A stretch of DNA of 64,000 nucleotides, taken from positions 60,900,806-60,964,805 of the forward strand of contig NC_065531.1 in the NCBI RefSeq assembly GCF_020184175.1, in the 5' to 3' direction. The stretch is from Aphis gossypii. Its lineage: Eukaryota > Arthropoda > Insecta > Hemiptera > Aphididae. Made by a program: the position numbers and the translations under genes. This document shows, in pieces, positions 1 through 14,100 of this stretch; the first letter of the stretch is position 1, and each line of letters starts with the position of its first letter. A model generated the notes under the pieces. The model had not been told where the DNA came from and searched no databases. It saw only the letters and a program-made list of their open reading frames with translations.

Positions 1-3000
1 ATACCCACATAATCTGTTTTATTAGATAAATATTTATAAACATACAATCATTGAAAAATGATCCTTATATAAGTAAATTATAATTTGATTTCCGCTTTAC
101 TAGAGGTATCAAGAACAAATTTATTCTAAATCAATGTTGATAATTTATTATTCATGTAAGTTGATCACTTTTTTTTCTGTGTTTTAATAGTTTGAATAAA
201 TTTCAGCTAAACTAAATTATTAAGTTCGATAATTTTTAGCACGTAATTGATTAAATCTATATTAAAATTGATCTTACTTAATAGATACTGATATGATATA
301 TTTATTATTTGTGTTAATAAAATGTATTCAACTAATGTAATAACATTTTTAAATTAATTCAAAGATATTTGGTTTAAATCTGTTCAACCAAAATAACAAT
401 TTATAAGAGAGAAAATTATGTAATTAAAAGTTTTTATAGATAACATTAATTTATTTATTATATGTGTTGGATTTTATCCAATTTATCGAATTAGTGTTTT
501 ATTATTTGTAATAATTAATGTAAATTACTGACTTGGTGCATAGTTACATTGAAGTAATAAATTTCCATTTTTAGTTATGATTTTCAAGATAATGTATTAT
601 ATCGCATGTTTCTAATAATCTGTATAAAATCCTTGTGAAATTTTAATTTAGATTAACCATCCGAGATACTTTATAAATATTTGACATCAACATTACAAAA
701 CTGCAAAACTTTTTATTAACACAAGCAATTAATCTCAATCATAAAAAAAAACACCTAACACCCATTTTTATTATGTTTAAATTTAATATTTTTAAATTAA
801 GATGAAAACATTAAACAGACGTTTGATAGTTGATAAAACTAGTTTTGATATTTTTTTTATGAAACGAGTATTATATTAACATTTTAAGAGATATATTTTC
901 ACACCGCTAAATCATATTGTCTGTATTTTAATTTTATTTTTACAATAAACTTATGAAATCTAATTGTTTATAATTAAAATATTTACATCTATGTATACAC
1001 TATAATACAGTTTACATATTTGTTAAATATTAATACATTTAAATTTCATTGAATCAATATCATATACTCTGGTTAACTTTAAGTATACACTAAGTTTATT
1101 GTAGTATAACGTTGAGTAATGCTTTGGTGCATGCAATAGACACAAACACATAATACAAGTCTTATATATTGTATACTTAAATGAATTTATATACAAAGGA
1201 GTATTCGTTCGCTATTTTATATATGCATAAATATTAAATGCTTTCATTTGGATTTTATTTTTTCGCATTCTCGTTTTCGTTCAATCGTATATAGTGTGGC
1301 TACTAACGTTTAAAGCTGTCAATGATTCTTGTGTTGCACATAAACGGGGGTTTGTAACCGTTGTATTTGGCGATAGGCTCAAGGAAGTACCTAGTCATTT
1401 TTACAACTCGAAGTTTTTCGATTTATTTCTCATGATAATCTCAAAAGTTACCAGTGTTATACAGTACAGTAGTTAAATCTATCATGAAACAGTAATTCCA
1501 ATTATTATGTATTTTGAAACTGTATTTTAAATGTTGATGATCACTCATCAATAGAGAGATAGTTATAATAAAGGTGATAAGAATAGATAAATAAATTATA
1601 TACAATATAATAAGTTAATATATATAGGTTTTAAGAATTTTGTCCAAATTAATACTTGATATACTTCATTTGTTGAGAATATATTTTTAAATCGATGAAC
1701 ATTATTGTTTCAATATATTATGTTATAATTATAAGTTATGTATCTATGACCTATGTATGATAATTTCATTTTCAGATTATGAAGTAAGACAATAATAATA
1801 AAAATAAACAACTTTGAAACATGTTATTTTTATTCATTTTTTTTATTTGTTTAATTGAGTTAAAATTCGTATGTACATCGTTACAAAATCGAACCACAGC
1901 AATTATATATTTTACGAAAATACAATATTATTTAAATAGAGATTTCTGTTGAACTTACAAATATTAAATAATATAATCTATAATTTAGTATGTCTCGAAT
2001 TTGTATAGATTAAAATTTTACCTTACATTAATTTATCTCAAATATTATTTTGACTTTTTATGGTTTAACTTATCAGTAATTTTTATAATTAATGAAAAAT
2101 TATCTGACAGGAAATATATACATTTTTAGAGAGCAGCATAAAAACACATTTTTATGTCATGAATCATATATTATAGTAAATATGTTTCTAATGATAACTC
2201 TAGAAAAATTATAGATGAAACCTTAGTATTCTCTTCTATACTTAAACATAACATAATTTTTAATTAAATGAATAAAGAAAATCATAGTTTAGGAATTTCT
2301 GTGAATTTGAGTTTCATTTATAAAACCATGTAATGCATATTATAATATTTATATTATTATTATTAGTTATAAAAGATATGTAAATAATAATGATTTGACT
2401 TTAATGAGATTTCAAATAAATTTTTAACACTTAAAATAACCATTCATTTTATTTTAAATTGCCTAAATCCTAAAATATAATAAAGAACCACTCTATTTTT
2501 CATCATACAGATAAAATTATTATTTTTAAATTAGGTTTAAATATGTAATATTGTAAAACAATTTCATTCTTTACGTCAACGTTTAAGCCAAGGTATAAAG
2601 TTTTGTTTCAGTCCACTTTACAAACGATAAATGGGGTTGTATAAATTTCTAGAATGGGTTTCACTAAGGTAAAATACATCATAATATGAAGACAAAGTTT
2701 CCTTGACAACGCTTAACATCTAAAATAGATAACTCTTATTTTCTGCACTAGAATAATATATAAAATATTTATCATTGAATTCGTCGCATCCGTGCATATT
2801 AACTAATAAAAAAATAAATGATACTTTTAAAATATGTATATTTTTACAGAAATATATCACATTAATACATATTGTGTCTTTTTGTTCAAAGGTATCTAAT
2901 CAATTAATATAAAGTAAACTAAAGACAAAGTACACATATAGCGTTACGTCTAGGTTAATAGTATTTGATAGTTAGGTATTTATGTTAATATTTTAAATTG

Positions 3001-4083
3001 TTGAATATGAACCAATAATATAAATTTAAAATAATAAAATTATTCTAGAGTAATAAAACAGTAGAACATGCATATTGCATATTTAATAAACATTATTTAC
3101 GTTGTCTTTGATTTGGTAATAGTTACCAAAACAATATTTTAATAACTATCGACATGGTTACCAAAAAAAAATATTTGATTATCAATTATATAATTTTTTT
3201 AATGATTGAGTAACTATTAAAAAAATGCAGTAGTTAAATTTTTTTTGAAACAAGTTAGTTCTAATTTGTTATCGTTTTAATACTGTATAAATATAGTATT
3301 TATTAATTAATAACAATAATAATATAAACGATTACTATGTAATATTAATCAAAAATTTACCATTATATATTAAAGATATGGCTTTAAGTTTGTAATATGG
3401 TTATTTTTGTACATTTTAGAAAATGTTACTTTAAAATTATATAAAAAATATTAAGTATCTCAAAATTATTTCTAATAATTCACTAAAAATGATAGTTAAT
3501 ATCATAAATTTTAAAATATTTTATGATAGGTATTAATTAAATACAATAAATTCATCAATAAGATCATTAACTCTAATACCAAAAAGTAATAATTATTTTA
3601 CAAATTTATTTCACAAAATGTACATCATACGTTCAAATATTTATTTCTGATTTATTCATATTATATACTGAAAGTACAAAATGTATTAAATATAAAATAT
3701 TTACTGCATTTTCTAACTTAACAGAATGGCCGGATTTTGGCTAATAAAATAAATATTTAGAATGATAAATTTGTACCAGCTACTTTAATTTTTTCATTTA
3801 TGAATTGCTGATAGATAAATTATTATTGATGATTAAATTTTAATCGTGTAGGTATATATTTTTTATTTATAATAAAACACATTTCATAATAGTTTTTATT
3901 ATAGGTCTACTGTTATGTTATTCATTCTATATATATATAAGTATTCAAGTATTTAAACTTTGAAATTTTAATAAAATGAATTGAATGACATCATTTTTCA
4001 ACATTCTAATTTTGTTCACTTAACATAAACAATTAATAGTAATAACAATGAGTAATTCAAATCGGGAATCTATCGTGTTCCAG
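1..4083 (+). other. Intron upstream of the membrane-segment exon; no exon supported
   Basis: This is AT-rich sequence with frequent stops in all frames. It ends in the acceptor gtgttccag just before 4084, so it is read as intron of the gene whose earlier exons lie before the window. A slightly GC-richer open stretch at 1294-1476 encodes 60 residues, but it has no recognisable domain and no good flanking splice pair, so I do not call it. I see nothing else beyond A/T runs and short TA tracts. Confidence 0.6.
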
Positions 4084-4295
4084 GTCCAATTGTTATACGG
4101 ACCGAAGAGGCATTCATTGTCATATGTGTGATGATACTATGGGTGGCGGCCATTGCATTGTTCTTCAATCGATGGGGTAAAATTCGCATGCTTGAACCAT
4201 ACCAACCGAAATTCCATGAAGAAGAACACCGTCCAAGTTGTCCAATGGTCGAATTGGCAAGTGCTTCGGGAATCGGTCATAGTATAACCGGAGGG
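4084..4295 (+). CDS. Internal exon: transmembrane segment and juxtamembrane tail of a FNDC4/FNDC5-like protein (partial gene)
   Basis: This internal exon has acceptor AG at 4082-4083 and donor GTAAGT at 4296. It begins with the last two bases of a split codon and ends in phase 0. It encodes 70 full codons. Residues 5-8 (R-T-E-E) precede a hydrophobic run at about 9-27 containing I-L-W-V-A-A-I-A-L-F-F. Then come N-R-W-G-K-I-R, a stop-transfer-like basic stretch, E-P at 37-38, an acidic E-E-E at 45-47 and a Ser/Gly-rich end. One membrane pass with basic residues after it suggests an extracellular N-terminus and a cytoplasmic C-terminus. From memory, FNDC5 has R-T-x-E, then a hydrophobic run with W-A-G-V-I-A-L-F and, after the same spacing, E-P. 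That collinearity is the only family evidence, because no fibronectin III domain is in the window. Its G+C content is clearly higher than the flanks. The exon call is firm and the family call tentative. Confidence 0.78.
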
Positions 4296-7200
4296 GTAAG
4301 TTTAAGTTTTACTATCTGTAGACAGTAATGACATCTTTATTCAAAGCCCTCCAGCGCCTAAACCAAACATAACAGTTGTGAACGTTGTGGCTGTGAGCTA
4401 CTCGTTCATATAGGTTTGACTAGTCGAGTAAACAGTATTACTATTATCGTACATTAAGATGGTTTAAAAATTATAATTTTTCATTTATTTTTTATTTTTT
4501 TGACACAATACAGTTATTTTCATAAAATTTTGTTTAGAATTTTTAAATCAGTTAGATGGTTGTCTTGAATACTAATATATAATGCTAAAAGCTTTCAACG
4601 TTTTAAAAATATTTTTTCGTTAAATTATATTTATATTTGATTACCATATAATAACCTTGTCATCTAAAAATTGTCCACACTTCGAACTATAAAGACTACA
4701 ATGTTATTGCTCATACCAATGTAAATATTTTAATTTTACCTATAATTTATTAAATGAGATTTAAATAAAAGCCGTTTGCGATATGTGTGTTAACTGTTTA
4801 CAGTTGATAATTTATGTTAAGATTGTGGCATGATTATGAATAACATGATGAAATTAACACATATTGATTCCCACTTTATTTGCATTATAAAGATATGAAT
4901 TTATTACCAATTTAATTCGATTGATATTGTGATATCTCAGGATTAAGAAAAAATATTATTAAATGACATAATTCAAATTAGTGTAGGCCGTGTAGGGCCT
5001 ATAAAGTATATTATACAATCTTATGATAGGTGACTATGTATACTCGTAAGTTGATATTTTATGTTGATATATAATGTGTATCGTATATACCACTCACGTG
5101 AATAATTATACAGAGTTCAGTTCTCCTAAATATTCAAATATCAACAGAAGTGATTTATCATGATTAAGTTGAGGTTGTTTACGACTTAAACATAATATAT
5201 AATATTTTTTTTCTTAAATGGTGCACATTTCAAACTAAATTACAAATCCATTTGGTATGAGATAGAAATAGTTATCATAACCCTACAATACTTAATTTTA
5301 ATATATTATTATTATTTCTTAATACGTAATTTATCGAATTTCACTTAACCTAAATATTTCTACTTAATTGGTTTTGTTTTTTGTTATATTTATAATATTA
5401 TTAGTATGCACCCATAATCAAAATACAATATCAAAACAACATTTATTAAATTTGTTTCATTTGGAAACTTTTAGTTTTATCAATATCAATTTATCTAATT
5501 ATATATACTGCCTGACCTTTAATTCAGAAAATATATTTTGCGTTACCAGAAATATACTTGACTATAAAAATATTCAGGGAGAAAATTATGATACGTGACG
5601 GCTAAAAAAAGTAATTTAATTATATATTATAGCAAAATAAATTGTTTATAAAACTCAATACTCATTAATTTGTATTTTATATTGATGTCATACTAGTAGT
5701 ACCGCTGTGTAAGTTTGAATAATGTTTCATCACTTTATAATATAATAATGTGTTTTTTTTTTTAAGTATTATAAAATAAAAATGTTATTTAATATTTGTT
5801 TATACAATTCACTTTAACTATACATTGGTAAACAAGCTGTACAAATTATTATAGCCAAGTTTAGGAATCGGGCTCAAAAATAAAAATGTTAACTCATTTA
5901 TAACATCATTTATTTTTAATGGTGGCTAAATTGTTATAATAAAATAAACAAAATTAGATATATTTTTATTTTAATGAAAAAAACCTGAAAAGTCGCTCTA
6001 ATAGGTGTCTATAGTGTAGTTCAACACTGAGTAGCTAGTTTTTATAATGTATAATATGTTACATTTGAATCCATTGATAAATCACTGTATCTATTTGATT
6101 AAGAATAATTTTGAGTAGAATGTTAATATATTAAACTATGCTTCTAAAGATACTTGATTATGCATTTATATTGTTATTAGAAATTATTTTTGATAATGAG
6201 TGATGCGGAAGATTAAAAATCAATTTGAAAAATGATCGCATATTTCTGTTATAGAATTATATATTATTGTTATTAAATTATCATTTGATTTTGATCTAAC
6301 AGAAAATAATTTAAATATAGATAAATAAAGTTTGTCTGAGTTTGAAAAATGCTATAAAAATATATACCAAAAAAAAAACTTCAAAAATCTCTAATGCATA
6401 AAAATTACTCAAAAAGAGCCGAAGTGTTTTAAAAATCATTCCATATCTGGATCTGGATATTTTCAAAATTAAATAAATTTATTAAAAATTTTTTTTTTAT
6501 GTGAATATTCCAATTTTTATATTTTTTCAATTATTAAAATAGGCACGGTGCATATTTTATTTTTGAGACACCAAATTATCAACCAGATTCCATTTTCTAT
6601 CAGATACCACCTTCAAAGTAGATAATAAACAATAACATTTTGAATATTTTAAAAACTAAAAAGTGTCTTTAGTTTGAAAAATAAACTTACATTATTTTAA
6701 AACCAATGTATTTATCACTCCACTTAATATTTTGAACATAAATATAAGCAAAAAAATGTAATATATAATATAAAAATATAAAAATGTTCAAATAGTCTGT
6801 AGAGTTATAGTTTAAAATAAATTTCCTTAGTTGTAACAATCTTGTTTAAGAAAACCAAGTGGGTTCAAAATAACTATAAACGTTGGTAAAAAAAAAAAAA
6901 AAAAAACATTAACTGTAATGGATGGATAAGGTTAATGGCAATAAGAGGAATGTCATTTGATGGATGTGATATTTTTTATGACAGGTCTTCAGTACTAACT
7001 GATCCACCGTAAATTATTACTTTATAGTTTGAAGAAAACAAATATGATGTGCAGTATTAAGTTTAAAATACGAGGTTTGGAATACAAAATACTGATTTAA
7101 AGTTTTGATTAACAATTGTAATTTATCAAATATATAGTTTTCTTTTTAAACATATTTTTAAAATAATATGGTTTTAATATTGTATGGTTCGCATTTTTAC

Positions 7201-8328
7201 AATTTTTGTAGGGTCATTTATATTTAATTTGTTAAAATGAATGTTTTTTAACTGCGTATTATACCATATCTAAATGTATACTAGATAAGGTCTTGTAAAC
7301 ATTAGTTTTATTAAAATATAATTTAAATTTAAATAGTAGTACAATAATATTCAATATTTTTTTTTATTACGCCTTCACCAATCTTGAATTTTTGAGACGT
7401 AGGACAATGAACTTTTGTTTGTCTAGTGGACAGCAAATTATTCACTCTGGCTGTTACAGCAGTCAAAAAAGCTACTGTCTAAATCAGATTAATATTATAC
7501 ATGAGCATATCCATATGTTTAGTTTAATAGCCAAATGCATAAAATGCTGTATTTCCTCTTTTCATTTTCCACAAGATATATTATTTGGTGTTGTTATTAT
7601 TTGAATTTTTGGTTTGTATATCGTTCGTATGAAATATCAAACAATATGAAGTACCGTCTTTTTCTTGCCGTCATTTTAGCACACGTTAATTGGGATTGGT
7701 AATTATAGCTATGACAATAAATTAGACAAATGTGATAATTTAGCATAATATGTCAAATTCGCGCATATGAAATATTAGCGCTCGACGATTCAGCTAACAA
7801 ATATTAAATTTAAAAGTATATTTATATCTAATTGAAAGAATTTTCGCATTATTATACAGTGTTATCGGTGCAACAGCAGTAGTTATTAATTATTGGTAAA
7901 TAGATAATTGAGAATTGAGACAATCTGATATAACTAGAATAAAATAATTCAACACAATACCAACTGTAGTATATTATAAATCATAGTTTTTAACAAGATA
8001 ACGTATTTATAATATACAAAAAGTCAAAAAGGAAAACAATTATTAAGTATTATACAACAGCATTGGTGTCATAGACAGGACAGGCGAAATGAAAATAATT
8101 TTAAAATGCAATGATAATCGAAATTTCCCAAGACGAGTACATTCATTAGATAGTAAGTACACACCAGTTGAAACATTATAAGTGTTGGTAAATAATACTT
8201 TTATAATTAAGTGAAGTAATACGGTCTCGTGAATACGAATGAATTTCTTGTCAGAAAATTGTTAAAAACAATTAAAACTATTTTTATGGCCTGAAAGCAG
8301 TGTTTTTTAATGAATAAAAAATGCAAAT

Positions 8329-8363
8329 AAAAAGTATTCGGAATACGTATACGAATACTTTTT
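8329..8363. repeat. Inverted repeat, 12-bp arms around an 11-bp loop
   Basis: The arms aaaaagtattcg (8329-8340) and cgaatacttttt (8352-8363) are perfect reverse complements around gaatacgtata. A further caaaaagtattt follows at once. A CAGTG string at 8298, about 30 bases upstream, could be the end of a hAT-like element, but no matching opposite end was found. Confidence 0.6.
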
Positions 8364-11041
8364 CAAAAAGTATTTAAAATAGTAGGTACATTTTTTTTTA
8401 AAGTTTATATTTTATTGATATTTAAATTTAAACTGGAAATATAATTGTAATTGATATATTAAAATATGTAGACTATTTTCATTTTCTGCTCTTCACATCC
8501 TACAAAATTAAAATGTATTAACTGTTAGGAAAAATAATAAATTATTAATATGATTGCTATCAAACAGCTTATTGCTGGAGATGTTCCACCAAAAACTCAA
8601 AATGAAAAGATACACCAAAAAAATGTTACATTTGTGAGAAGATTTCGAATAACCGACTACTTAATGAATACTTTAAAGCAATATCCCTCAATTTTAATTA
8701 AAATAAGTGATATATATTATAAGATAATATGTATTTAGTTATTATGATAATTTTAACATAATTTTAATAATATATTAATTAATAATATTTTATTTTAATA
8801 ATTTAGTATATTTTATTAAGCATAATGTCTTAACTTATTTTGCGCCTATGCGTATGCTCTGTATTATTTTTCGTTGACACATCGAATTTTCGTGCGCTAA
8901 AATGATTTCATTAAATTGTCACAAAATTATCCAAATTATAACGTCAATACGTCATGAATACTTTTTGCAGTATCTCATATATTGTAATGGCCATATTATG
9001 TAGTTCATTATCAATGTATTTTAAACATCATATTATAAGTATTAATTATAATATACTAGATTTTTCTATTTTAGATTCAAAGAACTTTTATTAACTATTT
9101 GATTTTTTTTCAAGCCATTTTTTTTTATTTATCAATTTGTATTGATTATTTTGTATAAAATTATATTATGCAGAATAAATTAATATCTGAAAATTGTAAC
9201 AAGAAAAGTATATGCAAAATTAAAACTTTGTGCTAAAAGAATGGTATTACGTACGTCAAGAACATAACATTCATTTATAATTGATGTACATGGATAAAAA
9301 AATAAAATGTTTGTGTATTGTGTATAGTATTATATAATACAAACAGATTTTATTAAAATACTCGAATGTGATTGTAAAAAAAAAAAAAAAAAGAAGTATA
9401 TAAAAACAAAAACGAAAGGATATAATATACATAGTGTGTTTGATCGTTCTCGGAAAATACGGTTAACGCGAGCAATATGATACAGCGTTTAAGTAATAAT
9501 ATGGTTATATTGGATTTTAGATCTGACGAGCACCATTATGGTGGTGGCGACGGCTGTGATATAGGTTTCAGAGTGCTTACTTGTGTAATATGCACGGTTC
9601 ATTTGATAGACACCTATGTTTTACCATTTTGGAAATAGGATATAGTTTCGGTTACATACAAATGATATGAAAATCAGAGCTTTGTATATGTTTACTTTGA
9701 ATAGCTGCAATAAAGGCACCTACTTGAGAGAATGAATGGATCGATAGTTCTAAATAAATAATATACTGTGGGGTGGTTAGTTAGTTTGATATTAGTGCAT
9801 TAGGATTGAACATCTGTCGTGCGTATTTGTGACGCCCTGGTAAATTTGAACTACGTCCAAAATACACGAAATCGAAATCCCAATATGTACGTATATAATA
9901 TATTATGTCATATATTGTATAAGTACTGTTACTGACAAGACCAAACGAAACGATACCATATATTGTGTTAAATATGATTAATTAGTAGGTTAGGTAACCG
10001 GGTTAACGAATATGCCACATAATGGGGCAAATTTTAAAATTCCTTCTTTCACAACCCTCTCATGAACAACTAAATTATATTAAAAATAACACCATTCAAA
10101 TTTTCATGTATTTTATTAAAAAAAAAAAAAAAAATGGATAGGAATATAGAATTAAAGTTATTTCATATGTTTAATAATGCTGATCAACCATTTATATAAA
10201 AATATAAACAATAATACAAAAATGCATAAAATAAAATCGTATTATAAATTAGGTTTTTCACAACTAGTTTTAAAAAGCTTAGTTTAAATATTATATATGA
10301 ACCGTGACTTTATATTTTTTAGTTTTAAATAATATAATTATTAATAATTTATTTAATTCCTATTTGTTATTTACGAGTGCCAATTTATAGAATTTTGCTA
10401 TTTTATTTTACAGATGTATAATTATTTTACTCTAGTTTTTATTTTTTTATAAAAAAAAAATTGAATTTTAAGTGTCTTAGAAATAACTAGTTCGTTTTTT
10501 TTTTATTCTTTTCCTCATCTTTTTTATGAAAATAAAATCTCTTACTTCGTGCGCTTTCCACTCAAATTGATTGAAAGAAACGCTGTAAGAAAATATTAAA
10601 CCCGTTTAATTTTTAGTAAATCGTACTTGACGTGACTACGACTGCGAAACGATAGTTATATAAAAACAATTGCTCGGTAGTGTACAAATAAATCATTTGA
10701 AACTATAATATAAAATTTAATAACCCGATGACTAAAATACAGCCATACTGGGAATACAACAATAAGATTATGTGTCAGTGTGTATACAGTTGTAAACATA
10801 TTGTTTACAATTTATACTCAAAAATAATATGTACGAAAACAGAAAGTGTGTCGGTTCTTTACTATGGCCTTTCCAATATTACGTTGAACAGTCACTGACG
10901 AAATACCTTTGCAAGAAGTGGGTATAATATTGTATTATATAACTATTATTATTTTTCATGCAAATTGTTCAATAATTTATAATTATTCTTAAACATTTTA
11001 ATAGACAATAAAACTAGAAAATTTTTGTTTTTAACGTTAAA

Positions 11042-11102
11042 AGTTTCCCGCTTCTAAAAAGTTGCCTCCAGATACCTCCTCCTTTGCCTAAACCCGGCAC
11101 TG
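11042..11102. mobile_element. Possible terminal fragment of a hAT-like element
   Basis: A pyrimidine- and GC-richer stretch in AT-rich intron ends in aacccggcactg. Read from the other strand this begins CAGTGCCGGG, which fits the CAGNG start of hAT-superfamily ends. No matching left end was seen upstream, so it would be a truncated copy. The evidence is a short motif and a composition change only. Confidence 0.25.
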
Positions 11103-14100
11103 ATACTATTTAGATAATTTTGAGAATGTTAAAACACGTGTAGGTATATTTTCTGTTCTATAGTATATACAATATACTACATCGTTTATAATAGGTAGTC
11201 GAAATAGTAGTCCGCGTTATTGATATTATGTTATGACAAAATATTAACTCTCAATAATCAATATACATTATTACGAAGCACGGAACTATTATATATAAAA
11301 GGTGAATGTGCACGTGAGACATTTTTTTTTTTATAGTCGTCTGGTATTTATATTGATTTTTGTAACCAAATTCTATTTTACATTAATTTCACTACTTAGT
11401 GAATATTATATTTTATTCATGAGTTAATAAGCAACAAAATGTTTTAAAGTATTATTAATAATGGTCAGGTATATTGACAACTTAATTATCTATTCACTTA
11501 TCATATTATTATGACGTATCTTTCGATTCATGTTAGTGGTTAAATTTTAAATATATTGTTAGATTATAAAATATAGTTATAGATTTGTATTACTATATTA
11601 TATTTCCAATACCTACAATCATTTGGATTTTATTTGAAAGTTTGAAATGCTATAAATTTTAATTACTACCATCGATAAACTCAATTTCACTGCTTAGAAT
11701 ATGTAGACCTTATTTAAATTAATCAAAATAAATTTGGCAAAAATTCAAAAAAAGTACCGTATTTTTTATCTAATTTGTCTCTTGAGATATAAACATAATA
11801 TTATTTGTATACAGTGTACATACGTATAAAGTTATTTCAAGTAATTATACGACAGTATAATTAAAATACTATACATAACATAATATTAATTTTTAATGTC
11901 GTTACAAATCATTAATATCCAAAAAACTTAATTTTAAATAATTATCCTTAGGGGAACTCTAAAAACAAACATACTTGAAAATTGTTAGTTATTAACATAA
12001 TTAAACTCGTATTAGTTAAAAGATAATAGTTCAGTTAATTATTTGTAACCTCCCATAAAAAAAAATATACACCAATACCTATATAATAATTAGGTACTCA
12101 AAATATAAATTAATTTATTAGAGTACTAACCTATATTATAAAATAATTAGGCGCCTATGTAAAAGCATTTAATTATAGTAACATAACCATATAACTATTC
12201 CCATAAAAATATATTATTTGACAATGGAGACAAACATAAGTAATAATAATTTTATTTTTTATAACTCAAAGCATTAAAAAATAATTCTGTCATTTAATGA
12301 TATTATATACGTTTTATTCATCGTAAAGTTTTAATTGAATTCGACAATACTCAGTGGTTATTATTTTTAGCTCAGATTACAGTAATAATTTGAATTTTGT
12401 TATAGTTTAATGATAACTTTCACATCGGTCAAAATTAAAATTTTATAACTAAATGTTTGTATGTACTTAAATATAAATTAATAATTTCTTAGAAAAATAA
12501 ATAAAAGTATCAAATATCAGGAGTCGTAACGCATTGTATTTTTTGTTTTTTAACTGCATTGTTTTAATTATTGACGTACATTGTATGTAGATTTATTAAC
12601 GGTTTTTTTCTGTTCTTAGAAGTGTCCATCTTATTTAACATTTTCATAATATATCTGTTGTTCCAAATGGTTTCTTTAATGTTTAATTTAAAAAATTCAA
12701 CGTCAAAATATTTTTACGAATTGCTCTCGGTTTTAAATTATTTTTTTATCCATACTAAAATGAAAATGATGTGTAATTATTTTGTTCATCTAAAGCATTC
12801 CAACCCGATAGAGATTTAACTATATTCTAAATGTTAATTATAAAACCGTAATGACAAAATACGCCCGAATAAATTTGAACAAAATATTGACGGATATGAA
12901 TAATTGAGTGGAACATTGGAAGAATTTATCTATGCACTCTGATTATAGAGAAAACAGTTCTTAGTATTTCAGATTAATAAATATTAATACAGAAATATCT
13001 GTGTTATTTCATTTGTTTGCTGAGGTTTTTAGTGTTTTAATTGCGAAACAAACAATAAAATTCACTGATTTATTGCAAACATCAATCAATTAAAAAGATT
13101 TGAAATATTAAAAATATGAAAAAACAATGTCCATCAATGTTTATTGATTTATTGTTTGTGAATAAAATATTTTTTTCTATGCTTTACACAATATTTTTTA
13201 ACATGTTTTTGAACTCTAAAATTAATTTTACTCCAGAAAGACTTATGTCTTCCAGTTTTATCATTAAACCAAAATAAAGTATTTGGAAGGAATGTCTTGA
13301 CTAATTCCTTGATCATTATGTACAACAAATTAAAATTAGAGAGTCAGATACATATTATATCTAATTTGAAGACCTGCATACAAAATAAAGTTATTATATT
13401 TTTATCATGAAAAATGGTTCAACGGATTTCGATAATTTGTAATGATTAACAATGTGAATTTAATATTTAGTATGACAAGTTACTAATGTTATAAAATGTA
13501 ACGTTATACATAATAATTAAAGATACTTAATTTATTACTTATAAAGAGATACTGATCAAATACCATAATAGGAAAGCAACTTTTTTATTTTATAAATATA
13601 AAATTAATTATAATGCTCTATTGTATTATTTATAAATATTCATTTTTTAAGAAAAAAAAAAACTTCATTTGGTTAGTTAAGAAATATTGTTTTGCTAAAT
13701 TATTGAAAACAATTTTTAAATAGATTATTCAAAGTTTTTTTCATTTTATACATCTGCACAATTTAAAACTATTAATTAAATATTGAGTACATAAATTAAC
13801 ATTTTAATAAATTAGAAAATTAGAATGTATACTTGATTAATTTCAATTAAAATTAAATAAAATAATAAACAATTTTTGTGACTCAGCCTCCTTTAAAAAA
13901 GTATGTTTTTTTTTTACTATTAAATACTCGTTATTATCAATATTAACCCAAAATATTAAAGATTATCAACATCGTAATATTTTCTTAATTTTTTTAGCCT
14001 AGTATTTGAAGACTCAAATACATCTAGTGCCTAAAATTGGAATTATAGATAATATTTATAAATATAATATGTTATGTCTTGAAACCTTAGTTTATACTAA

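Noticed and set aside
1294..1476. 60-codon open frame with slightly raised G+C in the first intron
   Set aside because: It has no domain, does not resemble a fibronectin III end and has no good donor after it.
7646..7702. 18-codon ATG frame with a signal-peptide-like start (M-K-Y-R-L-F-L-A-V-I-L-A)
   Set aside because: It is too short, no convincing donor links it to another exon, and such strings arise by chance in AT-rich DNA.
9501..9638. 45-codon ORF with D-E-H-H-Y-G-G-G-D-G-C
   Set aside because: It is small, without flanking splice sites of quality or any recognisable family, so chance is as likely.
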